From positions 682,001-746,000 of the forward strand of contig NZ_CP170386.1 of the NCBI RefSeq assembly GCF_042468235.1: DNA of 64,000 bases, given 5' to 3'. This document shows, one piece after another, positions 8,339 through 17,354 of this stretch. Within the stretch, counting starts at the first letter, position 1; every line of letters begins with the position of its first letter. Made by a program: the position numbers and the translations under genes. The notes beneath the pieces are model-generated. The model made no database searches. It worked only from the letters and a program-made list of their open reading frames with translations, and was not told the origin of the DNA. The stretch is from Lonepinella sp042468235 (GTDB lineage: Bacteria > Pseudomonadota > Gammaproteobacteria > Enterobacterales > Pasteurellaceae).

Positions 8339-9385
8339 TTGGCAAAGCAAAAATTGACCCAAAACCAAAAACGGCGTATTCATAGTAATAATGCAAAAGC
8401 CTTAGATCGTCATCAACGCCAGCAGAAAAAACAAATAGATTGGCAAGATGATATGCTAGGGGATACGCAAGATGGGGTGGTGGTAGCACGTTATTCTATG
8501 CACGCTGATGTGGAAGATGAACAAGGCAATATTTTCCGTTGTAATTTACGCCGCACTTTGGCGAGTGTGGTGGTGGGGGATCGAGTAATTTGGCGTAAAG
8601 GTCTGGAGCAATTACAAGGGATTAGTGGCGTGATTGAAGCGGTGCAACCCCGTCAAAATGAACTGGCACGCCCTGATTATTATGATGGTTTAAAAGTCAT
8701 GGCAGCCAATATTGATCGCATTATTATTGTTTCTGCCGTGTTGCCAACCCTATCATTGAATATTATTGACCGTTATTTAGTGATTTGCGAAACGGCGAAT
8801 ATTCCAGCAGTGATTGTGTTAAATAAAGTGGATTTGCTTTCTGAACAGGAACTGGCGGAAGCAGAACAACAGCTGAAAATTTACCAAGATATTGGTTATC
8901 AAACCCTGATGATTTCCGCCCAAACTGGCAAAAATATGCAAAAATTAACCGCACTTTTAGCTTCTGGTACGTCAATTTTTGTGGGGCAATCGGGGGTAGG
9001 GAAATCCAGTCTGGTCAATCAAATCATGCCTGAAGTCAATGCGGTAACCAATGCGGTGAGTGAAAACTCAGGCTTAGGACAACATACCACCACTTCATCA
9101 CGTTTATATCATTTGCCACAAGGGGGGGAGCTGATTGATAGCCCTGGTATTCGAGAATTTGGTTTATGGCATTTAGAACCCGAGCAAATTACGCTGGGTT
9201 ATCGTGAATTTCAATATTTTCTTGGTACTTGCAAATTCCGTGATTGTAAGCATTTAGACGATCCGCAATGTGCCTTACGAGAAGCCGTTGAACAAGGCAA
9301 AATTCACCCCGTGCGTTTTGAAAATTACCACCGTTTAATTTTAAGTCGTGATGAAACGAAATCACAACGACATTTTGTGGGTTAA
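8339..9385 (+). CDS. rsgA: Ribosome small-subunit-dependent GTPase RsgA
   Basis: This circularly permuted GTPase checks late 30S subunit maturation. The start is TTG at 8339, supported by AAGGA about 9 nt upstream and by the family N-terminus MAKQKLTQNQKRR. Order: OB-fold (about 40-110), then the permuted G-motifs NKVDLL, GQSGVGKSSLVN (about residue 214) and DSPGIREFG, then a C-terminal zinc site (CKFRDCKHLDDPQC). The 348 residues match the family. Confidence 0.96.
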   Translation: MAKQKLTQNQKRRIHSNNAKALDRHQRQQKKQIDWQDDMLGDTQDGVVVARYSMHADVEDEQGNIFRCNLRRTLASVVVGDRVIWRKGLEQLQGISGVIEAVQPRQNELARPDYYDGLKVMAANIDRIIIVSAVLPTLSLNIIDRYLVICETANIPAVIVLNKVDLLSEQELAEAEQQLKIYQDIGYQTLMISAQTGKNMQKLTALLASGTSIFVGQSGVGKSSLVNQIMPEVNAVTNAVSENSGLGQHTTTSSRLYHLPQGGELIDSPGIREFGLWHLEPEQITLGYREFQYFLGTCKFRDCKHLDDPQCALREAVEQGKIHPVRFENYHRLILSRDETKSQRHFVG

Positions 9386-9393
9386 GCATGGTG

Positions 9394-9461
9394 TAGCTAC
9401 TCGGTAGCTATAAAAGATGTGGCGCATCGTTACTATTATAACCCTGTACGTCAGTGCAGGG
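9394..9461. terminator. Two hairpins between convergent rsgA and argA
   Basis: TAGCTAC/GTAGCTA (9394-9400 with 9404-9410) and CCCTGTAC/GTGCAGGG (9442-9449 with 9454-9461) form two short stems. The second overlaps the argA stop codon. U-tracts are weak, so terminator function is inferred mainly from position. Confidence 0.4.
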
Positions 9462-10767
9462 CTAAATTCTGAATCAAAATCTTAGACCGCCGTTGGTAAT
9501 TATAATGTTCTCGTTTTTCCTGTGGCAGATCTTCTACATTGGCGACGCTAAATCCTCGTTCTTGAAACCAATGAACGGTTCGGGTCGTGAGAACAAATAA
9601 TTTTTCAATGCCTAAATTTTTTGCTCGTTTTTGAATGGCTTCTAATAGAATATCACCACGAGAGGAGTTACGATAATCAGGGTGAACAGCGACACAAGCC
9701 ATTTCAGCCATTTTTTCCTGCTGGTAAACATTTAATGCAGCACAAGCGATAATGACACCATCTCGGTCAATAATCGTATATTTTTCAATATCCATTTCTA
9801 ATTGTTCACGAGAGCGTTTGACTAAAATACCTTGTTGTTCTAATGGGTGAATTAATTCAAGTAAACCTGGTATATCACGTGCGGTGGCAATGCGAATATC
9901 TTCTGAATTATCCATTGAAAGCTGTGTTCCCACACCGTCACGGGTAAATAATTCTTGCAATAATGAACCGTCTTCTTCATAACTTAATAGATGCGAACGT
10001 TTAACCCCTGCACGGCAAACATCAATGGCAGCTTGTAGAAAGCGAGCTTGGGAACTGTGATAAAGATCGTTGTGAATAAATTCTTGCAGATATTCAACGG
10101 CATCTTGTGGTAATAAATCCGAAATGGTTTGTTTTTGTGGATCTAAAATCCCTTGTGTAGCACTAAAGCCAATCAGTTTTTCGGCTTTAATTTTAATCGC
10201 AACTTGTGTCGCAATTTCTTCAAAGGGCAGATTAAAACTTTCCCCCGTAACGGACGGTGCAATAGGTCCGATTAACACGATCGCATCACGATCTAACTGT
10301 TGTTGAATATTTTCCACTTCAATACGGCGGAGCTTACCACTTAATAAATAATCGACACCATCGTCCACGCCAATCGGTTGAGCTAGAATAAAGTTACTGC
10401 TGACCACATTGAGCAAAGGCGAATGGGGAAGTCGTATTGACAGTCTTGAAGTAATATCATAATTCAGTTTTCCTACGGCTTGCTTGACCAAATCAAGGGT
10501 TTTTTGATCTGTAATCCGAATATTTTTATGATATTGTGGTTTAATCTGATGTTGTAAAAGTAATTCATTAATTTGAACTCTCGCACCAAACACAATAATT
10601 AATTTGATTCCTAAACTGTGTAATAAACGAATATCGCTGATGATATTAATAAAATTTTTACTCGCAATCGTATCACCATCAAGCATAATCACAAAAGTTT
10701 TGCCACGGTGCATATTGACATAAGGGGTAGATTGACGAAACCATTGGACTAATTCTGTACTACGCAT
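9451..10767 (-). CDS. argA: N-acetylglutamate synthase ArgA
   Basis: This enzyme makes N-acetylglutamate from glutamate and acetyl-CoA, the first step of arginine synthesis. It is 438 residues long. The N-terminal amino-acid-kinase-like domain (to about 280; KTFVIMLDGDTIAS, LIIVFGARVQINELL) binds arginine for feedback control in the family. The C-terminal GNAT domain (about 290-438) shows MACVAVHPDYRNSSRGDILL, the acetyl-CoA loop. Two ARG boxes lie just upstream of the start, pointing to ArgR repression. Confidence 0.95.
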   Translation of the reverse strand: MRSTELVQWFRQSTPYVNMHRGKTFVIMLDGDTIASKNFINIISDIRLLHSLGIKLIIVFGARVQINELLLQHQIKPQYHKNIRITDQKTLDLVKQAVGKLNYDITSRLSIRLPHSPLLNVVSSNFILAQPIGVDDGVDYLLSGKLRRIEVENIQQQLDRDAIVLIGPIAPSVTGESFNLPFEEIATQVAIKIKAEKLIGFSATQGILDPQKQTISDLLPQDAVEYLQEFIHNDLYHSSQARFLQAAIDVCRAGVKRSHLLSYEEDGSLLQELFTRDGVGTQLSMDNSEDIRIATARDIPGLLELIHPLEQQGILVKRSREQLEMDIEKYTIIDRDGVIIACAALNVYQQEKMAEMACVAVHPDYRNSSRGDILLEAIQKRAKNLGIEKLFVLTTRTVHWFQERGFSVANVEDLPQEKREHYNYQRRSKILIQNLALH

Positions 10768-10789
10768 AATGCTTTCCTTTTAGGCATTG

Positions 10790-10828
10790 CTTAAATATTT
10801 ATTCATTTATTGTGAATTTATATTCATT
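10790..10828 (-). promoter_or_regulatory. Tandem ARG boxes (ArgR operator) upstream of argA
   Basis: TGAATTTATATTCA (10813-10826) matches the ARG-box core TGAAT-N4-ATTCA exactly. TAAATATTTATTCA (10792-10805) matches with one mismatch. The cores start 21 bp apart, equal to two 18-bp boxes with a 3-bp gap, the known geometry for an ArgR hexamer. The nearer box begins about 23 bp upstream of the argA ATG. Confidence 0.85.
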
Positions 10829-10919
10829 TTGTTGAATATGCAAGAGAAATTTTTAGCAGACGAAAATTTTGTTATTTTTGACCGCACTTTGTTAGAAAAT
10901 TCCAACATAATAAAAAATC

Positions 10920-10935
10920 TTTGATATGGATCACA
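10920..10935 (+). promoter_or_regulatory. Candidate CRP site upstream of cpdB
   Basis: TTTGATATGGATCACA fits TGTGA-N6-TCACA with one mismatch in the left half. It is about 105 bp upstream of the cpdB start. CRP control of nucleotide scavenging would be sensible in this family, but is inferred here. Confidence 0.6.
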
Positions 10936-11039
10936 ATTTTATCAACACACTCTTTTAATTTTACTTTGTTTTTTGTAGATTAAACGATTAAATTCAAGAT
11001 TTTGCAATGTATTTTTATTAAATGAAAAAGGAGTTCAAA

Positions 11040-13022
11040 ATGGATCGAAGACGTTTTCTACAATTATCTAGTTTCTGTGTTTTTGCTCTCGGTAGTGATA
11101 GAGTGCTTTCTGCTGAACAAAGTAAAAATCAGAATGTGTTTAATTTACGTGTTGTTTCAACCACGGATGTACATGGTTTCTTAACGGATTTTGACTATTA
11201 TAAAGATGCACCTACTGAGAAATTTGGTTTTAGTCGTACCGCAACACTTATTGAGCAAGCTCGTCAAGAAGTGAAAAATAGCGTATTAGTTGATAATGGT
11301 GATTTAATCCAAGGTAATCCCATTGCGGATTATCAAGCGGCGGTAGGTTATCAAGCAGGCAAGCCACACCCTTCAGTACAAGTCCTTAATTTGATGAAGT
11401 ATGAAGTGGGAACGTTGGGAAATCATGAGTTTAATTATGGACTTGAATTTCTGGATAATGTGTTAAAAGAAGCAAAATTTCCGATTATTAATGCCAATGT
11501 TTATGATGCAAAAACTAAACAAAATCGTTATACCCCATACGTTATTCAGGAACGCAGTTTAATTGATGAACAAGGTAATAAACAATCGATAAAAATCGGT
11601 TATATCGGTTTTGTGCCACCGCAAATTGTGGTGTGGGATAAAGCAAATTTAGACGGTAAAGTGTATGTGGAAGATATTAAGCAAACCGCAGAAAAGTTTG
11701 TGCCAGAAATGAAAAAAGCAGGTGCGGATCTGGTGATTTGTTTGGCACATACTGGACCGAGTGATAAAGAATATGCAGTAGGCGAAGAAAATGCTGCTTT
11801 TCATTTAGCCGATGTGAAAGGGATTGATGCTATCGTATTTGGGCATTCTCACGGTTTATTCCCGCATAAATCTTTCCAAACAACCAGTACATTGGTGGAT
11901 ATGCCTAATGGTACAGTAAATGGTGTGCCAGAAAATATGTCAGGTTATTGGGGGAACAATATCGGTGTGATTGATTTGCAACTTTATTACCTTAACGGAA
12001 AATGGGTGGTAAATCATGCCACTGCACATATTCGTCCAATTTATGATAATGAGAAGAAAGCAGCTACGGTAGAAAATAAGCCAGAAATCACCGCACTTTT
12101 ACAGCCAGTACATGAAGCAACACGGAAATTTGTGGCACAGCCAATAGGCAAATCGTTAGATGATATGTATAGCTATCTTGCTTTAGTACAAGATGATCCG
12201 ACCGTGCAAATAGTTAATCAAGCACAAAAAGATTATGTGGAAAACTATATTAAGAATATTCCTGAATTAAAAGATATTCCCGTGCTTTCTGCGGCAGCAC
12301 CGTTTAAAGTCGGTGGACGTAAAAATGACCCAACTTCTTTTGTTGAAGTTGCAAAAGGGGATTTAACTTTCCGTAATGCAGCGGATCTTTATCTTTACCC
12401 TAATATTCTTGCTACGCTAAAAGTGAAAGGGCATCATGTTAAAGAATGGCTAGAATGTTCGGCGGGTATGTTTAATCAAATTGATCCGAATAAAACTGAA
12501 CCACAAGGGCTAATTAATTGGGAAGGATTTCGTACCTATAATTTTGATGTGATTGACGGATTAAGCTATGAAATTGATGTGACGCAACCTGCTCGTTATA
12601 ACGGTGAGTGTGAGTTGATTAATGCCAATAGTGAACGAATTAGAAATCTACAATTTAATGGTAAGCCTATTGATTTAGACGCAGATTTCTTAATTGCAAG
12701 TAATAATTATCGTGCTTACAGTGCTAAATTCTCAGGAACGGGTGAAGAATTTGTGGCATTCCTTGCCCCAGATGAAAATCGTCAAGTGTTGGCAAATTAT
12801 ATTACTAAACAAACTAAGTTACAGGGAGCGATTACACCAACCGCCGATAAAAATTGGCGTTTAGCCAAAATTGAAAGTGATAAACCACTGGATATTCGGT
12901 TTGAAACTTCACCAAGTAAACAAGCAGAAACCTTTATCAAAGCAAGATCGGTTTATCCGTTAGTAGATAAAGGCGTTGATGAAGTTGGTTTTGCGGTATA
13001 TCAAATTGATTTAACCCACTGA
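11040..13022 (+). CDS. cpdB: Periplasmic 2',3'-cyclic-nucleotide phosphodiesterase / 3'-nucleotidase
   Basis: This bifunctional periplasmic hydrolase turns 2',3'-cyclic nucleotides and 3'-nucleotides into nucleosides for uptake. The start ATG 11040 is preceded by AAAGGAG, which makes it better than the ATG at 11022, and gives 660 residues. The N-terminus MDRRRFLQLSS has a twin-arginine motif followed by a hydrophobic stretch, so Tat export is likely. The metallophosphatase motifs are TTDVHGFL, DNGDLIQGN, GNHEFNYG, LAHTG and GHSH. The C-terminal 5'-nucleotidase domain shows RNAADLYLYPN and SNNYRAYSAKF. Confidence 0.95.
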   Translation: MDRRRFLQLSSFCVFALGSDRVLSAEQSKNQNVFNLRVVSTTDVHGFLTDFDYYKDAPTEKFGFSRTATLIEQARQEVKNSVLVDNGDLIQGNPIADYQAAVGYQAGKPHPSVQVLNLMKYEVGTLGNHEFNYGLEFLDNVLKEAKFPIINANVYDAKTKQNRYTPYVIQERSLIDEQGNKQSIKIGYIGFVPPQIVVWDKANLDGKVYVEDIKQTAEKFVPEMKKAGADLVICLAHTGPSDKEYAVGEENAAFHLADVKGIDAIVFGHSHGLFPHKSFQTTSTLVDMPNGTVNGVPENMSGYWGNNIGVIDLQLYYLNGKWVVNHATAHIRPIYDNEKKAATVENKPEITALLQPVHEATRKFVAQPIGKSLDDMYSYLALVQDDPTVQIVNQAQKDYVENYIKNIPELKDIPVLSAAAPFKVGGRKNDPTSFVEVAKGDLTFRNAADLYLYPNILATLKVKGHHVKEWLECSAGMFNQIDPNKTEPQGLINWEGFRTYNFDVIDGLSYEIDVTQPARYNGECELINANSERIRNLQFNGKPIDLDADFLIASNNYRAYSAKFSGTGEEFVAFLAPDENRQVLANYITKQTKLQGAITPTADKNWRLAKIESDKPLDIRFETSPSKQAETFIKARSVYPLVDKGVDEVGFAVYQIDLTH

Positions 13023-13040
13023 TTCTGATGTTTTAGAGAT

Positions 13041-13071
13041 AAAAAAGGCTTTCAAATGAAAGCCTTTTAAG
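13041..13071. terminator. Bidirectional terminator between cpdB and potD
   Basis: AAAAGGCTTTC and GAAAGCCTTTT form an 11-bp stem around a short loop, with A- and T-rich flanks on both sides. It serves the convergent cpdB and potD transcripts. Confidence 0.85.
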
Positions 13072-13082
13072 TTTATATCATA

Positions 13083-14186
13083 TTATTTTGCTGCTTTTAA
13101 CTCTTGATAATATTTTTCATATAATTCAACCGCTTCACCGACATCATCTTGCCAATAAGATTTTTGCAATACTTCTGCTGTAGGATAGATAGCAGGATCG
13201 CTAGTAATTTCGGTTGGTAATTTTGCTTTTGCTTTCACATTAGAAGTTGGGTAGCCAATTTCTAAGGTTAATTGTTCAGCTACTTTTTCACTTAACAAGT
13301 AATTGATTAATTTATGTGCTGCATCAGGGTGTTTTGCATTAGCAGGAATCGCTAAAGTATCTACCCATAATACTGGACCTTCTTTCGGAAACACCATATC
13401 AATAGTATCTGGTGATTCTTTTTTGGCAATACGCACCGAACCATTCCATAATTGACCTAATTCAACTTCGCCAGAAATAAAAGAGTTGGCAGGGTTGTCT
13501 GAATTGAAAGAAAGTACGTTTGGACGTAATTTCAATAATTCTTCGTAAGCTGCTTTGATTTCATCTGGGTTAGTAGTATTAGGGTTTAAGCCTAATTTTA
13601 CTAAAGCAATATTGAATACTTCACGAGCATCATCTAATAATTGCACTTTACCCGCAAATTCAGGTTTCCATAAGTCACCCCAAGAGGTGAAATCAGATCC
13701 TTTGTAGGTTTTGACGTTATACGCAATACCTGGTGCACCTAATAATTGTGGTAAAGAGTATTTGTTACCCTTGTCGTAGTCTTTGTCTAACCAATCAGGA
13801 TCGAGTTCCGCAATCACTGGCAATTTGCTGTGATCTAACTCTTTTAACATCCCTTCACGTGCCATTTTAGACACGAAATAATTTGACGGTGCAATCACGT
13901 CATAACCGTCAGCCCCCGCACCTTGTAATTTCACTTTGGCATACATGGTTTCGTTAGATTCAAGGCTTGATACGTTGACTTTGATACCGGTTTCTTTAGT
14001 AAATTCATCTAATAAACCATCTGGTACATATTCCGTCCAAGTATAAAGATTGACCACTTTATCTTCACTTGCTGCTGGGGTGGCCGCTGGGGCTGCAGAA
14101 GTTTCAGTTTTGGTTTCTTTATCGTTACAACCAGTCAAAGCAACAGCGACTAAGCTAACTGCGAAAAGACCTGCTAATTTTTTCAT
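13083..14186 (-). CDS. potD: Spermidine/putrescine-binding protein PotD (lipoprotein form)
   Basis: This is the solute-binding subunit of the polyamine ABC importer, 367 residues. The N-terminus has a lipobox LTGC (Cys about residue 20) followed by a flexible Ala/Pro/Thr-rich linker, so the protein is predicted to be a lipoprotein rather than soluble as in E. coli. The mature part shows VVNLYTWTEYVPDGLLDEF, YDVIAPSNYFV and VLWVDTLAIPANAKHP, typical of PotD. It follows potC after about 160 nt, with a strong hairpin in the gap, so its expression may be uncoupled from potABC. Confidence 0.95.
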   Translation of the reverse strand: MKKLAGLFAVSLVAVALTGCNDKETKTETSAAPAATPAASEDKVVNLYTWTEYVPDGLLDEFTKETGIKVNVSSLESNETMYAKVKLQGAGADGYDVIAPSNYFVSKMAREGMLKELDHSKLPVIAELDPDWLDKDYDKGNKYSLPQLLGAPGIAYNVKTYKGSDFTSWGDLWKPEFAGKVQLLDDAREVFNIALVKLGLNPNTTNPDEIKAAYEELLKLRPNVLSFNSDNPANSFISGEVELGQLWNGSVRIAKKESPDTIDMVFPKEGPVLWVDTLAIPANAKHPDAAHKLINYLLSEKVAEQLTLEIGYPTSNVKAKAKLPTEITSDPAIYPTAEVLQKSYWQDDVGEAVELYEKYYQELKAAK

Positions 14187-14250
14187 TTAAGATTTTCTCC
14201 GTTGAGAGTAAGTAAGAGTATCCGCTTTTTATTTTTTCAAATAGAAAGAC

Positions 14251-14312
14251 ATAAAAAAACGCCTGACTTTGGGCTAGGGACTAGCTTCGGGTCGGGCGCT
14301 ATTTTATGTTGA
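14251..14312 (-). terminator. Extended hairpin with U-tract between potC and potD
   Basis: On the minus strand ACATAAAA, CGCCCGAC, an inner CTAG-N3-CTAG stem, GTCAGGCG and TTTTTTTATGT fold into one long stem-loop ending in seven Us. It looks like an intrinsic terminator or attenuator inside the pot operon. Confidence 0.75.
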
Positions 14313-14348
14313 AACGTTGATTTTGTCTAGGCTTTATCTAGGTTTTGC

Positions 14349-15119
14349 CTATATTTTCTCTTTCTTATTAATCAGCTGACCGATCACCACTAATAACAAC
14401 GAAAGTACGATCATAATGGTGGCTAAGGCATTAACTTCTGGGGTGACACCCGTTTTCACCAAGGAATAGATTTTCAATGGTAAAATTTCATAGCTTGCAC
14501 CGCTGACGAAAGAAGAGACGACGACGTCATCTAATGATAGGGTGAAACTTAATAGCCAACCTGAAATAATAGCAGGTAATGCCAATGGTAAAATAATTTT
14601 ACGTAAAATAGTGACTTCACTAGCCCCAAGATCTCGAGCAGCTTCAAGCATTCGCAAGTCAAAGCCTTTTAAGCGAGAGAAGACGCTGACGACCACATAA
14701 GGTAAACAGAATGTGATATGAGCTAATAATAGCGACCAAAAACCTAATGAAATACCCACAATCATAAATAAGGCTAATAAGGACACAGCCATTACGATAT
14801 CGGGGGACATCATCACCACAAACAACATGCCACTTACCGCTTGTTTACCACGGAATTTATAACGGTATAAAGCAATGGCAGTGAGGCTACCGATAATGGT
14901 GGCTAAGGTCGCACCGACAAAGGCAATCACGACCGAGTGAATCGCCGCTTGAATCAGCGTATCATTGTTAAATAAACGCTCATACCAGTTCCAAGTAAAC
15001 CCTTTCCAACTTAAACCATAACGGTCACCGTTGAACGAGTTACCCACTAAAATCACGATGGGGATATACAAATAGGCATATACCACCAACATAAAACCAC
15101 TACGTAGGATACGACCCAT
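14349..15119 (-). CDS. potC: Spermidine/putrescine permease PotC
   Basis: This inner-membrane permease subunit has 256 residues, six predicted membrane segments and the cytoplasmic EAA loop (LEAARDLGASEVTILRKIILP) that docks to PotA. Its start touches the potB stop (TAATG), indicating coupled translation. Confidence 0.96.
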   Translation of the reverse strand: MGRILRSGFMLVVYAYLYIPIVILVGNSFNGDRYGLSWKGFTWNWYERLFNNDTLIQAAIHSVVIAFVGATLATIIGSLTAIALYRYKFRGKQAVSGMLFVVMMSPDIVMAVSLLALFMIVGISLGFWSLLLAHITFCLPYVVVSVFSRLKGFDLRMLEAARDLGASEVTILRKIILPLALPAIISGWLLSFTLSLDDVVVSSFVSGASYEILPLKIYSLVKTGVTPEVNALATIMIVLSLLLVVIGQLINKKEKI

Positions 15120-15976
15120 TATTCTAGCTCCACTTTCTTATTCAGTAATTTATTCGCTTTATAGTAAACGAAAATTAATAATGCCATTAAAATGGTTAAG
15201 CCAATACTAATCGCCGAACCAAATGGCCAGTTACGAGAAATCAAGAATTCACTCTTAATCACATTACCCACTAACAAGACTTTTGCACCACCGAGTAAGT
15301 CTGCTACATAGAACATCCCCATGGCAGGCAGTAATACCAGTAAGCAACCAGAGACAATCCCAGGCATAGTCAATGGAATAATGATTTTCACAAAACGTTG
15401 GAATCCATTCGCACCTAGATCTTTGGCAGCTTCCAGCAAGCGGAGATCTAATTTTTCAATGGACGAGTAGAGTGGCAAAATCATAAAAGGTAACAGCAAA
15501 TAAACTAAACCAATAATCACCGCAATTTCAGTATTTAAAATACGAATCGGTTCGCTAATAATCCCAATGGATAATAAAAGGCTGTTTAAAATCCCTTTTA
15601 CCCCAAGGAATACTTTCATGCCGTAAATACGAATCAATGAGTTCGTCCAAAATGGCAACACCAATAGGAACATCAACAGTGGGCGGTATTTTTCATTGAT
15701 TTTTGTCATGATAAAGGCGAATGGATAGCCGATCACCAGACATAAAATCGTGGCAATGCCTGACATATACAAGGAATTCCACACCACAGTGCCATATAAC
15801 GGCTCGAATAGTCGAGTGTAATTTTCAAAGGTAAATGGCAACGCATAGAAATTGCTGGCATCTTTGCTTAAAAAACTCACCAAAAATACTAAAAAGTTCG
15901 GTGCGAAAACAAAGAAAATCAGCCAAGCAAAAATAATGCCAATGGTGACCTTTTGGAATTTATTGTTTATCTTCAT
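15119..15976 (-). CDS. potB: Spermidine/putrescine permease PotB
   Basis: This is the second permease subunit of the PotABCD importer, 285 residues with six predicted membrane segments. The EAA loop is LLEAAKDLGANGFQRFVKIIIP. It overlaps the end of potA by 17 nt and the start of potC by a base, so the three genes form one translationally coupled unit. Confidence 0.96.
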   Translation of the reverse strand: MKINNKFQKVTIGIIFAWLIFFVFAPNFLVFLVSFLSKDASNFYALPFTFENYTRLFEPLYGTVVWNSLYMSGIATILCLVIGYPFAFIMTKINEKYRPLLMFLLVLPFWTNSLIRIYGMKVFLGVKGILNSLLLSIGIISEPIRILNTEIAVIIGLVYLLLPFMILPLYSSIEKLDLRLLEAAKDLGANGFQRFVKIIIPLTMPGIVSGCLLVLLPAMGMFYVADLLGGAKVLLVGNVIKSEFLISRNWPFGSAISIGLTILMALLIFVYYKANKLLNKKVELE

Positions 15977-17072
15977 CGTTTAGCACCACTTCCCATTTTT
16001 CAATCCAAGTCACCGCCACTTTTTGATCTAACGAGTGATCGATATTCGGGTCGTCTTCATTAAAGAACTCACTAACCAGCACCATTTTGCCATTATGTTC
16101 TAATTCAACGGTAGATTCTAGGGTCATGCCTTTGTAGTTACGTTCACGAATGTAACCAATGATGGCACTGGATTGTTCATTTTCATCCAGTTCTTCAAGC
16201 AAAACATCTTCAGGGCGTAATAATACTTTGAGTTTTTGACCTTCCTGTACAGGTTGGTCAACGTAAATATCACAGATGCGACCTTCTACATTGGCACGAA
16301 CACGTTTTTCATCGACACGATGTAATACTGTGGCATCAAAAATATTGATTTCGCCAATAAATTTCGCCACGAATAAATTGCGAGGTTCTTCGTAAATTTC
16401 ACGTGGTGAACCGTCTTGTTCGATATTACCTTTTCTCAACACGATAATACGATCAGACATGGTTAAGGCTTCTTCCTGATCGTGGGTCACGAAAATAAAG
16501 GTAATGCCTAATTGACGTTGTAAGGATTTTAATTCATTCTGCATTTGTTTACGTAATTTGTAATCTAATGCAGATAAAGATTCGTCTAATAATAAGACTT
16601 TCGGTTTATTGACTACCGCACGAGCAATCGCAATCCGTTGTTGTTGACCACCTGAAAGTTGGCTCGGCTTGCGTTCTGCCATGTCTTCTAATTGCACCAT
16701 GCGTAATGCATCAAGTACACGTGGTTTAATTTCTGCTTCAGGGACTTTTTGCATACGCAATCCAAATGCCACGTTTTCAAAAATCGTCATATGCGGAAAG
16801 AGTGCATAACTTTGGAAGACCGTGTTGACATGGCGTTGTTCTGCCGGAATGTGGGTCACATCTTCACCGTCAATAATAATTTGACCGCCATTGACTTCTT
16901 CAAAGCCCGCAATTAAGCGTAAAACTGTGGTTTTACCACAGCCTGAAGGGCCTAAAATCGTGATAAATTCACCATTATTAATGGCTAGATTGAAATCTTG
17001 GATAATGGTGTTATCACCATAGGATTTAGTAAGAGAGCGTAGCTCAACGATAGGTTTAGTCGTTTTTTCCAC
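15960..17072 (-). CDS. potA: Polyamine ABC transporter ATPase PotA
   Basis: This is the ATP-hydrolysing subunit. Walker A is GPSGCGKTTVL, the signature QLSGGQQQRIAIARA and Walker B LLLDESLSALD, the last being characteristic of PotA. The C-terminal TOBE region ends in VAVTWIEKWEVVL. I place the start at GTG 17072 (VEKTTKPIVELRSL), preceded by AGGGAG. The longer frame from a GTG at 17126 has a poor leader and exceeds the usual 370 or so residues. It heads the potABC(D) operon. Confidence 0.95.
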   Translation of the reverse strand: MEKTTKPIVELRSLTKSYGDNTIIQDFNLAINNGEFITILGPSGCGKTTVLRLIAGFEEVNGGQIIIDGEDVTHIPAEQRHVNTVFQSYALFPHMTIFENVAFGLRMQKVPEAEIKPRVLDALRMVQLEDMAERKPSQLSGGQQQRIAIARAVVNKPKVLLLDESLSALDYKLRKQMQNELKSLQRQLGITFIFVTHDQEEALTMSDRIIVLRKGNIEQDGSPREIYEEPRNLFVAKFIGEINIFDATVLHRVDEKRVRANVEGRICDIYVDQPVQEGQKLKVLLRPEDVLLEELDENEQSSAIIGYIRERNYKGMTLESTVELEHNGKMVLVSEFFNEDDPNIDHSLDQKVAVTWIEKWEVVLNDEDKQ

Positions 17073-17354
17073 TAGCTTTGGTTTTCTCCCTGAAAAACGA
17101 ATATGGTTAGTTAATAGAAGTACCACGCTTACTTAACGACAAGTAAGCACCGAGTTTTTTTGAACACTTATGATATAGCTATTGTTCGCTAATGAAAAGG
17201 GAATAATGTCTTTTTTAGCCAAATTTTTTTATTTATAAAGATGTAAATGCGCAAAAATTGATTTAGATAAAACTTCGGGTATAAATTTTAGAAAAAAATT
17301 GCATTGAAAATTTTGTTTTTGCATAATGAAACAAAGAGTTAAGAGGAGAATGCC

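Noticed and set aside
17073..17126. N-terminal extension of PotA from a GTG at 17126
   Set aside because: No good ribosome-binding site and a non-family sequence; the GTG at 17072 gives the usual start and length.
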